In this document: piece by piece, positions 46,458-55,225 of the stretch | Layout of the letters: every line of letters starts with the position of its first letter | How positions within the stretch are numbered: position 1 is the first letter of the stretch | From: Roseibium limicola | GTDB lineage: Bacteria > Pseudomonadota > Alphaproteobacteria > Rhizobiales > Stappiaceae | NCBI RefSeq assembly: GCF_017313085.1 | Contig: NZ_JAFLNF010000005.1 | Coordinates: forward strand, 248,001 to 312,000 | DNA: 64,000 nucleotides | Reading direction: 5' to 3' | The notes under the pieces: generated by a model | Seen by the model: the letters and a program-made list of their open reading frames with translations, nothing else | Databases searched by the model: none | What the model was told of the DNA's origin: nothing | Program-made: the position numbers and the translations under genes

Positions 46458-48080
46458 TCAGCCGGCACTGTGGTCTTGCAAAATCATCTCAGACGCTTTT
46501 TCACCCACCATGATTGTCGGGGCATTGGTGTTGCCGGATGTCACGGTCGGGAAGATCGAGGCATCGACAACACGCAGTCCGGCGACACCGTAGACCCGCA
46601 ACCTTGCGTCGACCACATTGGTCTGCGGATCTGGTCCCATGCGGCAGGTGCTGACCGGGTGGAACACGGTCGAACTGCGGGCGCGCACGTCTGCCAGCAT
46701 TTCTTCATCGCTTTGCACAGTCGGGCCGGGGACGATCTCTTCGTCGATCACGGCTTGCATGGCAGGGCTTTGGGCGATCATGCGCATCACTTTGCTGCCC
46801 TCGATCATCTCGCGCCGGTCTTCCTCGGTACTGAGCGAGTTCGGCCGGATCAGCGGCGCATCTTCCGGATCGGCGGATCGCAAGCCGATATCGCCGCGAC
46901 TGGTCGGACGTGTCGGCTGGATACCAAGCAGAAAGCCGGGGAAGGGGTCCGGGTTCATCAGAGGACGCTGTCCCGCAGGAGCGCGCGTATAACTGACGGG
47001 CGAGAAATACAACTGCATGTTGGGGCGCAGACATTTCTCTGAGGTTCTGACGAAACCGCCGGCCTGATTGACGCTGAGTGACAGCGGGCCACGCCGCGTC
47101 AGAACATAGCGTAGCCCCTGCAGCGCCTTGCCCCACCAGGGGTGAAGCTGGGTGTTGAGGGTCGGCACTTTCGAGCGGTAGAGGTGATCCAGACCCAGAT
47201 GATCCTGCAGGTTTTGGCCGACAGCGGGTGAATGCACTGCGACATCAAGACCGTGTTGCTTCAGAGCGTCGCCGCTGCCAATTCCCGACAACATCAGAAG
47301 CTGTGGCGAGTTGACCGCCCCCGCACTGAGGATCACTTCCTTGCGCGCCTTCACCGTCTTGGCAATACCGTTCTGCATATAGGCGACGCCTACGGCTTTC
47401 TGGTCTTTCAGAAGAATGCGTTGGGCCAGAGCGCGGGTTTCCACCCGCAGGTTTTTGCGTTTGCGTGCGCGCCCGAGATAAGCGCGGGCGGTGGACATGC
47501 GAAAGCCGTTCTTCGAAGTGTTCTGGTATAATCCGACGCCTTCCTGATCGGCGCCGTTGAAGTCGGCGTTGAACTTGTAGCCGACCTCCTGGGCGCCATC
47601 GAGAAACACATCGCACAAGGGATGCAGGTCACGTCGCATGGTCGAGACATATTGCGGGCCGCTGCCGCCACGATAGTCATCGGCACCCAGATCGTTGGTC
47701 TCCATCTTCTTGAAAAACGGGAGCACTTCGGAAAAGCCCCAGCCCGGATTTCCCAACTCCCGCCAGTCATCGAAGTCGGCGTGCTGGCCACGGATATAGA
47801 CCATCGCATTGATCGAGCTGGAGCCGCCCAGAACCTTGCCGCGCGGCCAATATCCGCTGCGGTTGTCCAGCTCCGGGTCGGGCTCGGTGCGATACATCCA
47901 GTTGATCGGGGCGCTGTAGAACGCCTTGCCGTAGCCGATCGGCATCCAGATCCAGAAATTGCGATCAGACCCGCCGGCTTCCAGCAGGCACACAGTATAC
48001 TTGCCGTTTTCCGACAATCGGTCGGCAACAACCGCGCCGGCAGACCCCGCGCCGACAACTACGAAATCAAACTCTGTCAT
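46458..48080 (-). CDS. GMC-family oxidoreductase (choline dehydrogenase-like)
   Basis: This 540-residue FAD enzyme oxidises an alcohol to an aldehyde. It has the N-terminal FDFVVVGAGSAGAVVADRL motif, GMC signature 1 (GKVLGGSSSINAMVYIRG), signature 2 (SAGAVNSPQLLMLSGIG), and the C-terminal catalytic pair His in STVFHPVSTCRMG and Asn in VTSGNTNAPTIM. The stop-start gap to the upstream permease gene is 7 bp. Substrate is unknown; the neighbouring polyamine-type transporter suggests an amino-alcohol or polyol-amine, but choline itself is not shown. Confidence 0.88.
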   Translation of the reverse strand: MTEFDFVVVGAGSAGAVVADRLSENGKYTVCLLEAGGSDRNFWIWMPIGYGKAFYSAPINWMYRTEPDPELDNRSGYWPRGKVLGGSSSINAMVYIRGQHADFDDWRELGNPGWGFSEVLPFFKKMETNDLGADDYRGGSGPQYVSTMRRDLHPLCDVFLDGAQEVGYKFNADFNGADQEGVGLYQNTSKNGFRMSTARAYLGRARKRKNLRVETRALAQRILLKDQKAVGVAYMQNGIAKTVKARKEVILSAGAVNSPQLLMLSGIGSGDALKQHGLDVAVHSPAVGQNLQDHLGLDHLYRSKVPTLNTQLHPWWGKALQGLRYVLTRRGPLSLSVNQAGGFVRTSEKCLRPNMQLYFSPVSYTRAPAGQRPLMNPDPFPGFLLGIQPTRPTSRGDIGLRSADPEDAPLIRPNSLSTEEDRREMIEGSKVMRMIAQSPAMQAVIDEEIVPGPTVQSDEEMLADVRARSSTVFHPVSTCRMGPDPQTNVVDARLRVYGVAGLRVVDASIFPTVTSGNTNAPTIMVGEKASEMILQDHSAG

Positions 48081-48087
48081 GGCAGGG

Positions 48088-48948
48088 CTACCGGTCTGTC
48101 TTGTCGCGTTGCACGAGTATGGAGATCAGGGCGAGCGCCCCCGAGCCGATAATCAGGAAGAAGGACACGGCATTGAGCACCGGTGTGGATCCGACTTTTG
48201 CCATTCGGTCATACATGGTGATGGTCAACGGCGCTTCCGATCCGACGAGAAACAACGTTGTGTTGAAGTTCTCGAACGACACCAGGAAGGCAACGATGCC
48301 TGCAGCGATCATCGCCGGCCTCAAAAAGGGCAGGGTGATCGTGCGCAGCACCCGGGCCCGCGTGGCACCAAGGTTGAGCGCTGCCTCTTCCATCGAAGCG
48401 TCGAATTTTTTCAGTCTTGCGGTAATCACCAAGGAGGTGATCGTGGTGACGAAAGAGAACTGCCCAAGCACCACCAGGAAGATGCCTGGTCGGAGGAACT
48501 CAAGCTCCAGATCAATCGTCCGCTCCAGATAGTTGGCCGTATCGGACGCCAGAACCAGAATGGAGATGCCGAGAATAACGCCCGGAATCACCAGCGGCAC
48601 GATCATCAGGATGTAGAGCGCATTCTTGGCCGGAAAATCTCCTCGTACGAAGAGAAACGCGTTGGTCGTGCCGACAAACACCGAAAGGGCTGCGACAAAT
48701 CCCGCGATCACAAAGGAGTAGTAAAGCCCGCGCAGCAGGCGGCGGTCATGAAACATGCCGAGCTTCGGCTCTGTATCGTTGAAGAACCAGTCCAGCGTGA
48801 AGCCCTGCCACGGCAGTGCGGGAAACAGGCTGTCGTTGAAGGCAAACGTTCCCGCTGCCACCAGCGGAGCTGCAAGAAAGATGAAAAAGGCCAACACATA
48901 GGCGCGATAGGCCCACAGGAAGGGGGAGGGTTTTCTGGAAATAAGCAT
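48088..48948 (-). CDS. ABC transporter permease, PotC-type
   Basis: The start at 48948 is supported by AGGAGG 7 nt upstream and gives 286 residues with six membrane helices. The EAA loop is EEAALNLGATRARVLRTITLPFLRPAM, and the protein shows the PotC-like start AYRAYVLAFFIFLAAPLVAAGTFAFND. It should pair with the PotB-type gene 11 bp upstream and the ATPase. The frame extends further upstream inside the permease gene, but that part is not used. Confidence 0.92.
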   Translation of the reverse strand: MLISRKPSPFLWAYRAYVLAFFIFLAAPLVAAGTFAFNDSLFPALPWQGFTLDWFFNDTEPKLGMFHDRRLLRGLYYSFVIAGFVAALSVFVGTTNAFLFVRGDFPAKNALYILMIVPLVIPGVILGISILVLASDTANYLERTIDLELEFLRPGIFLVVLGQFSFVTTITSLVITARLKKFDASMEEAALNLGATRARVLRTITLPFLRPAMIAAGIVAFLVSFENFNTTLFLVGSEAPLTITMYDRMAKVGSTPVLNAVSFFLIIGSGALALISILVQRDKTDR

Positions 48949-48959
48949 CCGCGTCCTCC

Positions 48960-49829
48960 TCAGCTCTTGGCGACGGTGTTGGCGAGCGTCTGGCCGCTGA
49001 GCTTCAAGCCGAGCCAGATGACGATCGAAGTGAAGGCGAGAAGCAGGAAGCCGAAGGCTGCACCCGATTCCCAATTGAAGCGCGTAATAAACTGGTCGTA
49101 GATCTGCTCTGTAAACCAGCTGGAGTTCTTGCCGCCCAGAAGGATCGGCGTCAGGTAGGAACCGGCCGTCAGCATGAAGACGACAATGCAGCCGGAGACG
49201 ATGCCGGGCATGGCATAGGGAATGATGATCCGGCGCATCACGGTGAAGCTGTTGCCGCCGAGATTGTAGCCCGCCTCGATCATCGAATTGTCCATGCCGT
49301 CCAGCGTCGAGACGAGGGGCACGATCATGAAGAGGATCACCGTATAGACGAGCCCGACCACCACAGCGGCATCATTGTAGAGAAACTCGATGGGTGTCTC
49401 GATAATGCCGTAGCTGAGGAGAAATGTTGAAATCACCCCGGTTTCGCGCAGCAGCAGGATCCAGCCGAAGGCGCGGATCAGGTCGCTGACCCAGAGCGGA
49501 ATGAGGCAGAGCAGAAACAGCCCGCCGCGTGATCTGTTGCCGGCGATCTTCGCGATGTAATAGGCAATCGGAAAGCCGATGATCAGCGCCAGCGCGGTGA
49601 CCAGAAGCGACATGCTCCCGGTGCGCAGCAAGGTGTTCCAGTAGATCGGTTCATTGATGAAGTCGATGTAGTTGCCCAGCCCGAACTCATAGACCCGGGG
49701 CGCGATCTTCTCGCGCAGGGACAGGATCACCATGCCGATGTGCGGCAGCAGGATCAAAAGAAAGATCCACAACACGAACGGCGCAAACAGCAGGTAGAGC
49801 GTCAGACGCTTGATGTCTTTTTGTTGCAT
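48960..49829 (-). CDS. ABC transporter permease, PotB-type
   Basis: This 289-residue inner-membrane protein with six helices has the EAA loop IEAGYNLGGNSFTVMRRIIIPYAMPGI and the PotB-like N-terminal domain (LYLLFAPFVLWIFLLILLPHIGMVILSL). The start ATG shares one base with the ATPase stop (TGATG), so translation is coupled. Confidence 0.92.
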   Translation of the reverse strand: MQQKDIKRLTLYLLFAPFVLWIFLLILLPHIGMVILSLREKIAPRVYEFGLGNYIDFINEPIYWNTLLRTGSMSLLVTALALIIGFPIAYYIAKIAGNRSRGGLFLLCLIPLWVSDLIRAFGWILLLRETGVISTFLLSYGIIETPIEFLYNDAAVVVGLVYTVILFMIVPLVSTLDGMDNSMIEAGYNLGGNSFTVMRRIIIPYAMPGIVSGCIVVFMLTAGSYLTPILLGGKNSSWFTEQIYDQFITRFNWESGAAFGFLLLAFTSIVIWLGLKLSGQTLANTVAKS

Positions 49830-50950
49830 CAGGCCGCCCCGGTTTTTTCAAAGCACATGGCTTGTGCAGGAGACCAGACCAGGTCGACCTTCTCCCCTGG
49901 GGCGAGGTCATCAGTGCCGGTCAGGATGACGTCTGCCTCAATCAGCTCTCCCGACCAGCCCCGCACCAGAACACGACTGTTTGCCCCGTTGAAAAGCAGG
50001 CTGTCGACAATGCCCGACATGCGGTTGTCGCCATCGGATATCGCGGCTGCCGGGTCGTTCTCCCGGATGGTCCTGATGAATTCCGGGCGGACAAAGATGT
50101 CGACCTCGGAACCGGTTGAAATCGTCTGACCGGCAGCAGCTGAGAAGGCCATGTCGAGCCCCTGTTCGGTCCGTACCTTGCCGCCAGTGCCATCGCTGTC
50201 GGCGACCTTGCCGCTCCAGCGGTTGCTGTCGCCGACAAAGCTGGCGACGAACGATGTGTTGGGGCGGTGATAGAGTTCCTGAGGTGTCCCGATCTGCTCG
50301 AAGCGCCCCTCGTTCATGATCGCCACGTGGTCCGACATCACCAGCGCTTCCGACTGGTCGTGGGTGATGTAGATGAAGGTGGTGTTGAACTGGTGCTGCA
50401 GCAGTTTCAGCTCGATCTTCATCGCCTCGCGCAGCTTCAGGTCGAGCGCGCCGAGGGGCTCGTCGAGCAGCAGTACATCCGGGTCCAGAACCATGCACCG
50501 GGCAATGGCGATGCGCTGCTTCTGGCCGCCGGAGAGCTGGTGAATCTCGCGGTGGCCGACATCCGGCAGCGCGATTCGCTCAAGCACATCCTGAACCTTC
50601 AGCTTGATCTCGTCGTTGCTGACGCCTTTGCATCGCAGGCCATAGGCAATGTTTTCGTAGACATTCATCATCGGAAACAGCGCAAGGTGCTGAAACACCA
50701 TTTTGACGTTGCGCTTGTTCGGCGGCGTTCCGAGAACGGAGGCCCCCTTGATCTTGATATCGCCGCCTGAGGGGGTCTCGAAGCCGGCAATCATGCGCAT
50801 CAACGTCGTCTTGCCACAGCCTGAGGGGCCGAGGATGGAGAAGAAGGATCCGCTGGGAATGGTGAAGGAGACATCCTTCACTGCGCGGAAGTCGCCAAAG
50901 CTCTTGGCGATGTCGATGCATTCAAGATCGTAAGCAGGGGTAATCGTCAT
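49829..50950 (-). CDS. ABC transporter ATP-binding protein, PotA-type
   Basis: This 373-residue ATPase energises the importer. It has Walker A GPSGCGKTT, Q-loop MVFQHLALFPMMNV, signature LSGGQKQR, Walker B VLLLDEPLGALD and H-loop ITHDQSEAL. The C-terminal TOBE-like regulatory domain from about residue 240 is typical of polyamine and iron importers. The ATG at 50950 (MTITPAYD) is preferred to a GTG 12 codons upstream because family similarity begins at ECIDIAKSFG. Confidence 0.93.
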   Translation of the reverse strand: MTITPAYDLECIDIAKSFGDFRAVKDVSFTIPSGSFFSILGPSGCGKTTLMRMIAGFETPSGGDIKIKGASVLGTPPNKRNVKMVFQHLALFPMMNVYENIAYGLRCKGVSNDEIKLKVQDVLERIALPDVGHREIHQLSGGQKQRIAIARCMVLDPDVLLLDEPLGALDLKLREAMKIELKLLQHQFNTTFIYITHDQSEALVMSDHVAIMNEGRFEQIGTPQELYHRPNTSFVASFVGDSNRWSGKVADSDGTGGKVRTEQGLDMAFSAAAGQTISTGSEVDIFVRPEFIRTIRENDPAAAISDGDNRMSGIVDSLLFNGANSRVLVRGWSGELIEADVILTGTDDLAPGEKVDLVWSPAQAMCFEKTGAA

Positions 50951-51065
50951 GAGTGGAAGCCAACTGGAAGGTTTTTGAAGTTTCACGGGTGATCAGACGC
51001 ATGTCGATTGACTGCGATTGAATTGACCCGGGCTGAGAGAGCGTGTTGTCCGCGCCTTCTTGGGA

Positions 51066-51089
51066 GGCAGGGCACCGGGGCGCCCTGCC
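51066..51089 (-). repeat. Hairpin between binding-protein and ATPase genes
   Basis: ggcagggc / gccctgcc is a perfect 8-bp stem with an 8-nt loop in the 183-bp gap. No T tract follows on the minus strand. Such hairpins after binding-protein genes usually stabilise that message or limit read-through, giving more binding protein than permease. Confidence 0.55.
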
Positions 51090-51133
51090 GATCAGCCGGT
51101 TGTGTCCGGTCCGACATCAGGAATTCAGGTCGA

Positions 51134-52204
51134 TCAGCCGCCTGTGGCCGCCTTGATCTTTTCCAGCGTCTTGCCTTCCATGTCTTCTACTCCCGGAGGG
51201 ATGTTGGCAAAGAACTTCAGGTTGTCGATATCCGCATCGGTGAAGGCAGCATTGACGGCAGCCTTCTTGTCATCGGGCAACAGATCCTTGGCGCCCTTGA
51301 CCGAGGCGATGGCGCCGGTGCTGGCAGACATGATCGTCACGTTTTCAGGACGCAGGACGAAGTTGATCCACTTGTAGGCGGCATCATCTGCCTTAGCCTT
51401 GCGCGGCAGCGCGAAGGTGTCGATCCAGGCCAGAGCACCGGTTTTCGGCGGTACGAAAACGATATTTTCGTTCTGGTTGAACAGCTTGTAAGCAGTGGAG
51501 TCCCAAGTCTCGGACGCAACGATCTCGCCGGAAAGCATCATGGCAGAAAGGTCGTCGCCGCCCTTCCAGTAAGCCTTGATGTTGGCTTTGCACTCGATCA
51601 GCTTGTCGGCGACCTTGTCCAGAATCTCCTGGTACTTGTCGAGGTCGGCGTAGGCTGCGAACGGGTCTTCGCCCATGGCAAACGCCGTGCCGAGCAGGAT
51701 CGTGCGCTTCAGGCGCATCGATGTCTTGCCCTTGTACTGCGGGTCGCACAGATCGTCCCAGCCAGCAAAGTCGGGCGCCACGCTCTTGTCGGCCATCAGG
51801 CCGGAGGTGCCCCACTGGTGTGGAACGGCGTAAACCTCGCCGTCGATGGTGGTATTGGCTTTGACGCCTTCCAGCAGCGAAGGTGACATCACATCCGTGT
51901 CGATCTTGCTCAGATCCATCGGCTTGTAGATGTCATATTCCAGCTGAGCTGCGTGGATACGGTCATGGCTCGGCTGAGCCAGGTCGAAGCCGGCACCACC
52001 AGTGGCCCGCAGCTTGGCAATCATTTCCTCGTTGTTGGAAAAGGTCACTTCGACGTCGATGTCCGGATATTCTTCTTCAAATTTCTGAACAAGCTCTTCC
52101 GGCGCATAAGAGCCCCAGGTCAGAAGCCGGAGCGTTTCCGCCTGAGCGGATCCGGCCCCCATCAGCATGGTCGCAGCTAAAAGGCTGGCTACAGTCGTCT
52201 TCAT
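51134..52204 (-). CDS. Polyamine-type periplasmic solute-binding protein (PotD/PotF-like)
   Basis: From the ATG at 52204 the product has 356 residues with a signal peptide ending SAQAE. The mature domain begins TLRLLTWGSYAPEELVQKFEEEYPDIDVEVTFSNNEEM, with the PotD/F-like SHDRIHAAQ and YAVPHQWGTSGLMADK ligand-site blocks. GGGAGG is about 9 nt upstream of 52204; an ATG two codons earlier is too close to it. It is the first gene of the uptake operon, under the putative promoter at 52211-52330. Confidence 0.9.
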   Translation of the reverse strand: MKTTVASLLAATMLMGAGSAQAETLRLLTWGSYAPEELVQKFEEEYPDIDVEVTFSNNEEMIAKLRATGGAGFDLAQPSHDRIHAAQLEYDIYKPMDLSKIDTDVMSPSLLEGVKANTTIDGEVYAVPHQWGTSGLMADKSVAPDFAGWDDLCDPQYKGKTSMRLKRTILLGTAFAMGEDPFAAYADLDKYQEILDKVADKLIECKANIKAYWKGGDDLSAMMLSGEIVASETWDSTAYKLFNQNENIVFVPPKTGALAWIDTFALPRKAKADDAAYKWINFVLRPENVTIMSASTGAIASVKGAKDLLPDDKKAAVNAAFTDADIDNLKFFANIPPGVEDMEGKTLEKIKAATGG

Positions 52205-52275
52205 ATGCATTACGTCCTCCCTTTCAATACAATCGGAAAAAGGCGTTGTGAGCAGTCGAAAAAGACTAGGTCTCG

Positions 52276-52283
52276 ATTGGACT
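52276..52283. promoter_or_regulatory. Shared 8-bp word in the uptake-operon promoter region
   Basis: attggact (reverse complement agtccaat) lies 72 bp before the binding-protein start. The same word occurs at 54033-54040 beside the MocR gene. A related half, gaccaat, is at 52315-52321. It may be a binding half-site of the MocR regulator. Confidence 0.3.
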
Positions 52284-52431
52284 GCGAAATATATCCATTG
52301 CAGATAATCTAGCAGACCAATTCGGTGCCGCGATCTGACCGAAACCAGTCCGCTCCGGATTTTGCCCCTTACGGAAGCTGGCTTCCGCAGGCTGCCGCGG
52401 TTTTCTCACCGAGCACATGCCGTCTCGGCCC

Positions 52432-53931
52432 TCACTGCTCCTCCCAAAGCGCCTTATCTGAGCAGATAAGACGAGGATTTGAAACGATTTTCTCAAGCAC
52501 CTCGACGCCTTTTTCAATTTCATCCTGGCCGCAGCTGCCGTAGCCCAGCACCAGGCCTTTTTGGCGAAGCTTCGTCAGGCCATATCGGCCAAGCGGGGCA
52601 GTGACGATGCCCTCGGCCAAGGCGGCCGCAACGATTTTTTCCTCGTCCAGCTCCGGTGCGAGCAGGCCAACGGCATGAAAACCACTGCTGGTTGGCTGCA
52701 GGTCGATGCGGCCTTTCAGCCGCTCGGTCGCACTCATCAGCATGTCGTGACGCTTTCGGTACAGCTGCCGCATGGTGCGGATGTGGGTGGCAAAGAGACC
52801 CTCATCCATAAAATCGGCCACCATTGCCTGAGACGCGGTTGGCGCGCCGCTAAGCCAGGTGCGATAAATCCGGTTGAAGGCTTCCACCAGTCCAGACGGT
52901 GCCAGCACGAAGCCAAGCCGGAGTGCTGGAAAAAGCGACTTGGAAAACGTCCCGACGTAAATCACCCGTTCCTGGGTATCGATGCTCTTGAGGGTCGGCG
53001 GCGGTTGGTCGCCATAGTAGAACTCGCCGTCATAATCGTCCTCGACAATCATCGCGTCGGCATCTTTCGCCGCCTTTAGCAGCGCTAGTCGACGCGCCAG
53101 ACTCATGGTGTGCCCAAGTGGTTGTTGATGCGAGGGTGTGACAAAGGCAAGGCGGAAATGCGGGGCACGTGCCAATCCCTCGGCCACGCAAAGGCCTTCC
53201 TGATCAATCGGGATGGGGGCGAGCATCGCGCCGGTCGCGATGAAGGCGTTTCTGGCCCCGATGGCGCCGGGATTTTCAAACCAGACGGTTTCACCCGGAT
53301 TGACCAGAAGCGACGAAATCAGGTTGAAGCCCTGCTGCGCTCCGTTGACGATGAACACCTGCTCAGGCTCGCATTTGATGCCGCGCGAGGCGTTGATTTG
53401 TCGGGCAATCGCAGCACGCAATCTCGGGTGACCGCAGGCTTCGCCGTAGCCGGTCACTTCATCCCGCCCGCCGCGCCAGTGTCGTGCTGACAGCCGGGCC
53501 CATTGGGCCATCGGAAAGGCGTCCAGGGCGGGCAGGGCGGTGGTGAAGGCCTTCGACTGGTGTGGCAATCGCTTGCGCACGGCAAAGTCAGCCGCCGCGT
53601 GGGTGGCTGCATGGGACAGACGTGGCGCCAGCGTTGTGGCATCCGGCTCCTTGTGTGCCGGAGCCAGCGGCCTTTGCGCGTGCAAGGCCTCGCTGACATA
53701 GGTTCCGGCACCGACCCGCGAAATCAGCAGTCCTTCCGAGATAAGCCGGTCCACGGCGTCAATCACGGTCGTGCGTGATACACCGATCTCGCTGGCCAGG
53801 GTGCGGGTGGCCGGCAGTCGGTCTCCCGGTGCCAGACCGCCCGTCAGCATGAGTTCGCGCAGGGCCATGTAGAGTTGAACCGAAATCCGTCGATCTGATC
53901 CCTTGTCGATGCGGATCGAGGACAGCAGCAT
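52432..53931 (-). CDS. MocR/GabR-type transcriptional regulator with aminotransferase domain
   Basis: This regulator of about 499 residues fuses an N-terminal GntR winged helix (ISVQLYMALRELMLTGGLAPGDRLPATRTLASEIGVSRTTVIDAVDRLISEGLL) to a fold-type I PLP domain. The PLP domain has VIVEDDYDGEFYY, the Schiff-base lysine in YVGTFSKSLFPALRLGF, and the HQQPLGHTMSLARR site. In GabR, PLP plus GABA acts as effector. The ATG at 53931 is preferred; a TTG six codons upstream is possible. It is divergent from the enolase-superfamily gene, so it likely controls both flanks. Confidence 0.92.
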   Translation of the reverse strand: MLLSSIRIDKGSDRRISVQLYMALRELMLTGGLAPGDRLPATRTLASEIGVSRTTVIDAVDRLISEGLLISRVGAGTYVSEALHAQRPLAPAHKEPDATTLAPRLSHAATHAAADFAVRKRLPHQSKAFTTALPALDAFPMAQWARLSARHWRGGRDEVTGYGEACGHPRLRAAIARQINASRGIKCEPEQVFIVNGAQQGFNLISSLLVNPGETVWFENPGAIGARNAFIATGAMLAPIPIDQEGLCVAEGLARAPHFRLAFVTPSHQQPLGHTMSLARRLALLKAAKDADAMIVEDDYDGEFYYGDQPPPTLKSIDTQERVIYVGTFSKSLFPALRLGFVLAPSGLVEAFNRIYRTWLSGAPTASQAMVADFMDEGLFATHIRTMRQLYRKRHDMLMSATERLKGRIDLQPTSSGFHAVGLLAPELDEEKIVAAALAEGIVTAPLGRYGLTKLRQKGLVLGYGSCGQDEIEKGVEVLEKIVSNPRLICSDKALWEEQ

Positions 53932-54028
53932 GCCGGCGTGACGTTTCAATACCTTCAGCCCTTACAGGTCCATCCGGCGCAGGTTGCGCTGGAGATTGGT
54001 ATGAAGGTTTGCCCAAAACGGACCTTAT

Positions 54029-54055
54029 CTCAAGTCCAATTATCAGTAACTTGAG
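54029..54055. promoter_or_regulatory. Inverted repeat, candidate MocR operator
   Basis: ctcaag-N15-cttgag is a perfect 6-bp inverted repeat that includes agtccaat (54033-54040). It lies in the 181-bp region between the divergent regulator and the enolase-superfamily gene, a normal place for the MocR binding site. Confidence 0.45.
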
Positions 54056-54112
54056 GAAACGATCCAAACTGGCGGCCATCGGACCGCTCGGCGACAAGAA
54101 CCTGAGATATCG

Positions 54113-55219
54113 ATGAAAATCCAATCTATAGAGACATTTACCAATGAGTTCGTCTGCTTCGTGCGGGTCACATCCGAGACTGGAGCACAGGGCTGGGGAC
54201 AGGTTGCGCCGTATTGTGCGGATATCACGGCGGAGGTTCTTCATCGCCAGGTTGCACCCTATGCGCTGGGGGAAGAGGCTTTCGATATCGCTCATCTGAT
54301 GGATATCATTCCGGATCGGGAGCACAAGTTTCCCGGTGCATATCTGCGGCGCGCAATGGGCGGTCTGGACACAGCCCTGTTTGATCTGCGCGGCAAGCTT
54401 GAGGGAAAGCCCGTCTGCGAATTGATCGGCGGCACGCCGGGCAAAGTCCGCGCCTACGGCTCTTCAATGAAACGCGACATCACGCCGGAAGACGAGGCCG
54501 ACCGGCTGAAGCGCCATCAGGAGGCCAGTGGCTTCACCGCCTTCAAGTTTCGGATCGGCGCCGAATGTGGTCGTGATCAGGACGAATGGCCGGGCCGTAG
54601 CGAGAAGATTGTGCCGATGATGCGTCAGCGCTTTGCCGATGACACGGCGTTGCTTGTCGATGCGAATTCCTGCTACTCGCCGGCCAAGGCGATTGAGGTC
54701 GGAAAATTTCTGCAGGACAATGGCATCTCTCACTATGAGGAACCCTGTCCTTATTGGCACTATGATCAGACCAAGCAGGTGACCGATGCACTCGAAATCG
54801 ATGTGACTGGCGGTGAGCAGGATTGCTCGCTGGTGGACTGGCAGCGGATGATCGACACCAGGGTCGTTGACGTGATACAGCCCGATATCTGCTATTTGGG
54901 CGGCATGCTTCGTACCATGAAAGTGGCTGATATGGCAGCGAAAGCCGGTTTGCCTTGCACACCGCATGCGGCCAACCTCTCGCTCGTGACCCTGTTCACC
55001 ATGCACCTTCTGCGGGCCATCCCCAACGCCGGAAAGTATCTGGAGTTCTCGATCGAGGAAGAAGACTACTACCCTTGGCAGTACGGTCTGTTCACTTCCG
55101 ACCCGTTCAAGATCGTCGATGGTCATGCCGAAGTGACTGACGCTCCGGGCTGGGGCGTCGAGATCGATCCTGAATGGCTTGCCAAATCCACCTATAAGAT
55201 CAGCACCCTGGAGGCTTGA
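54113..55219 (+). CDS. Enolase-superfamily (mandelate racemase/MLE-type) enzyme
   Basis: This 368-residue enzyme abstracts an alpha proton from a carboxylate. Metal ligands fit D183 (VDANSCY), E209/E210 (HYEEP) and E235 (GGEQD). The acid-base dyad fits H285 (TPHAAN) with D258 (IQPDI), spaced 27 residues apart as in mandelate racemase. The K-x-K position reads K145-F-R147. This combination suggests a dehydratase or racemase acting on a sugar acid or hydroxy acid; the substrate is unknown. It forms an operon with the aldehyde dehydrogenase (6 bp). Confidence 0.86.
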   Translation: MKIQSIETFTNEFVCFVRVTSETGAQGWGQVAPYCADITAEVLHRQVAPYALGEEAFDIAHLMDIIPDREHKFPGAYLRRAMGGLDTALFDLRGKLEGKPVCELIGGTPGKVRAYGSSMKRDITPEDEADRLKRHQEASGFTAFKFRIGAECGRDQDEWPGRSEKIVPMMRQRFADDTALLVDANSCYSPAKAIEVGKFLQDNGISHYEEPCPYWHYDQTKQVTDALEIDVTGGEQDCSLVDWQRMIDTRVVDVIQPDICYLGGMLRTMKVADMAAKAGLPCTPHAANLSLVTLFTMHLLRAIPNAGKYLEFSIEEEDYYPWQYGLFTSDPFKIVDGHAEVTDAPGWGVEIDPEWLAKSTYKISTLEA

Positions 55220-55225
55220 TCCACG

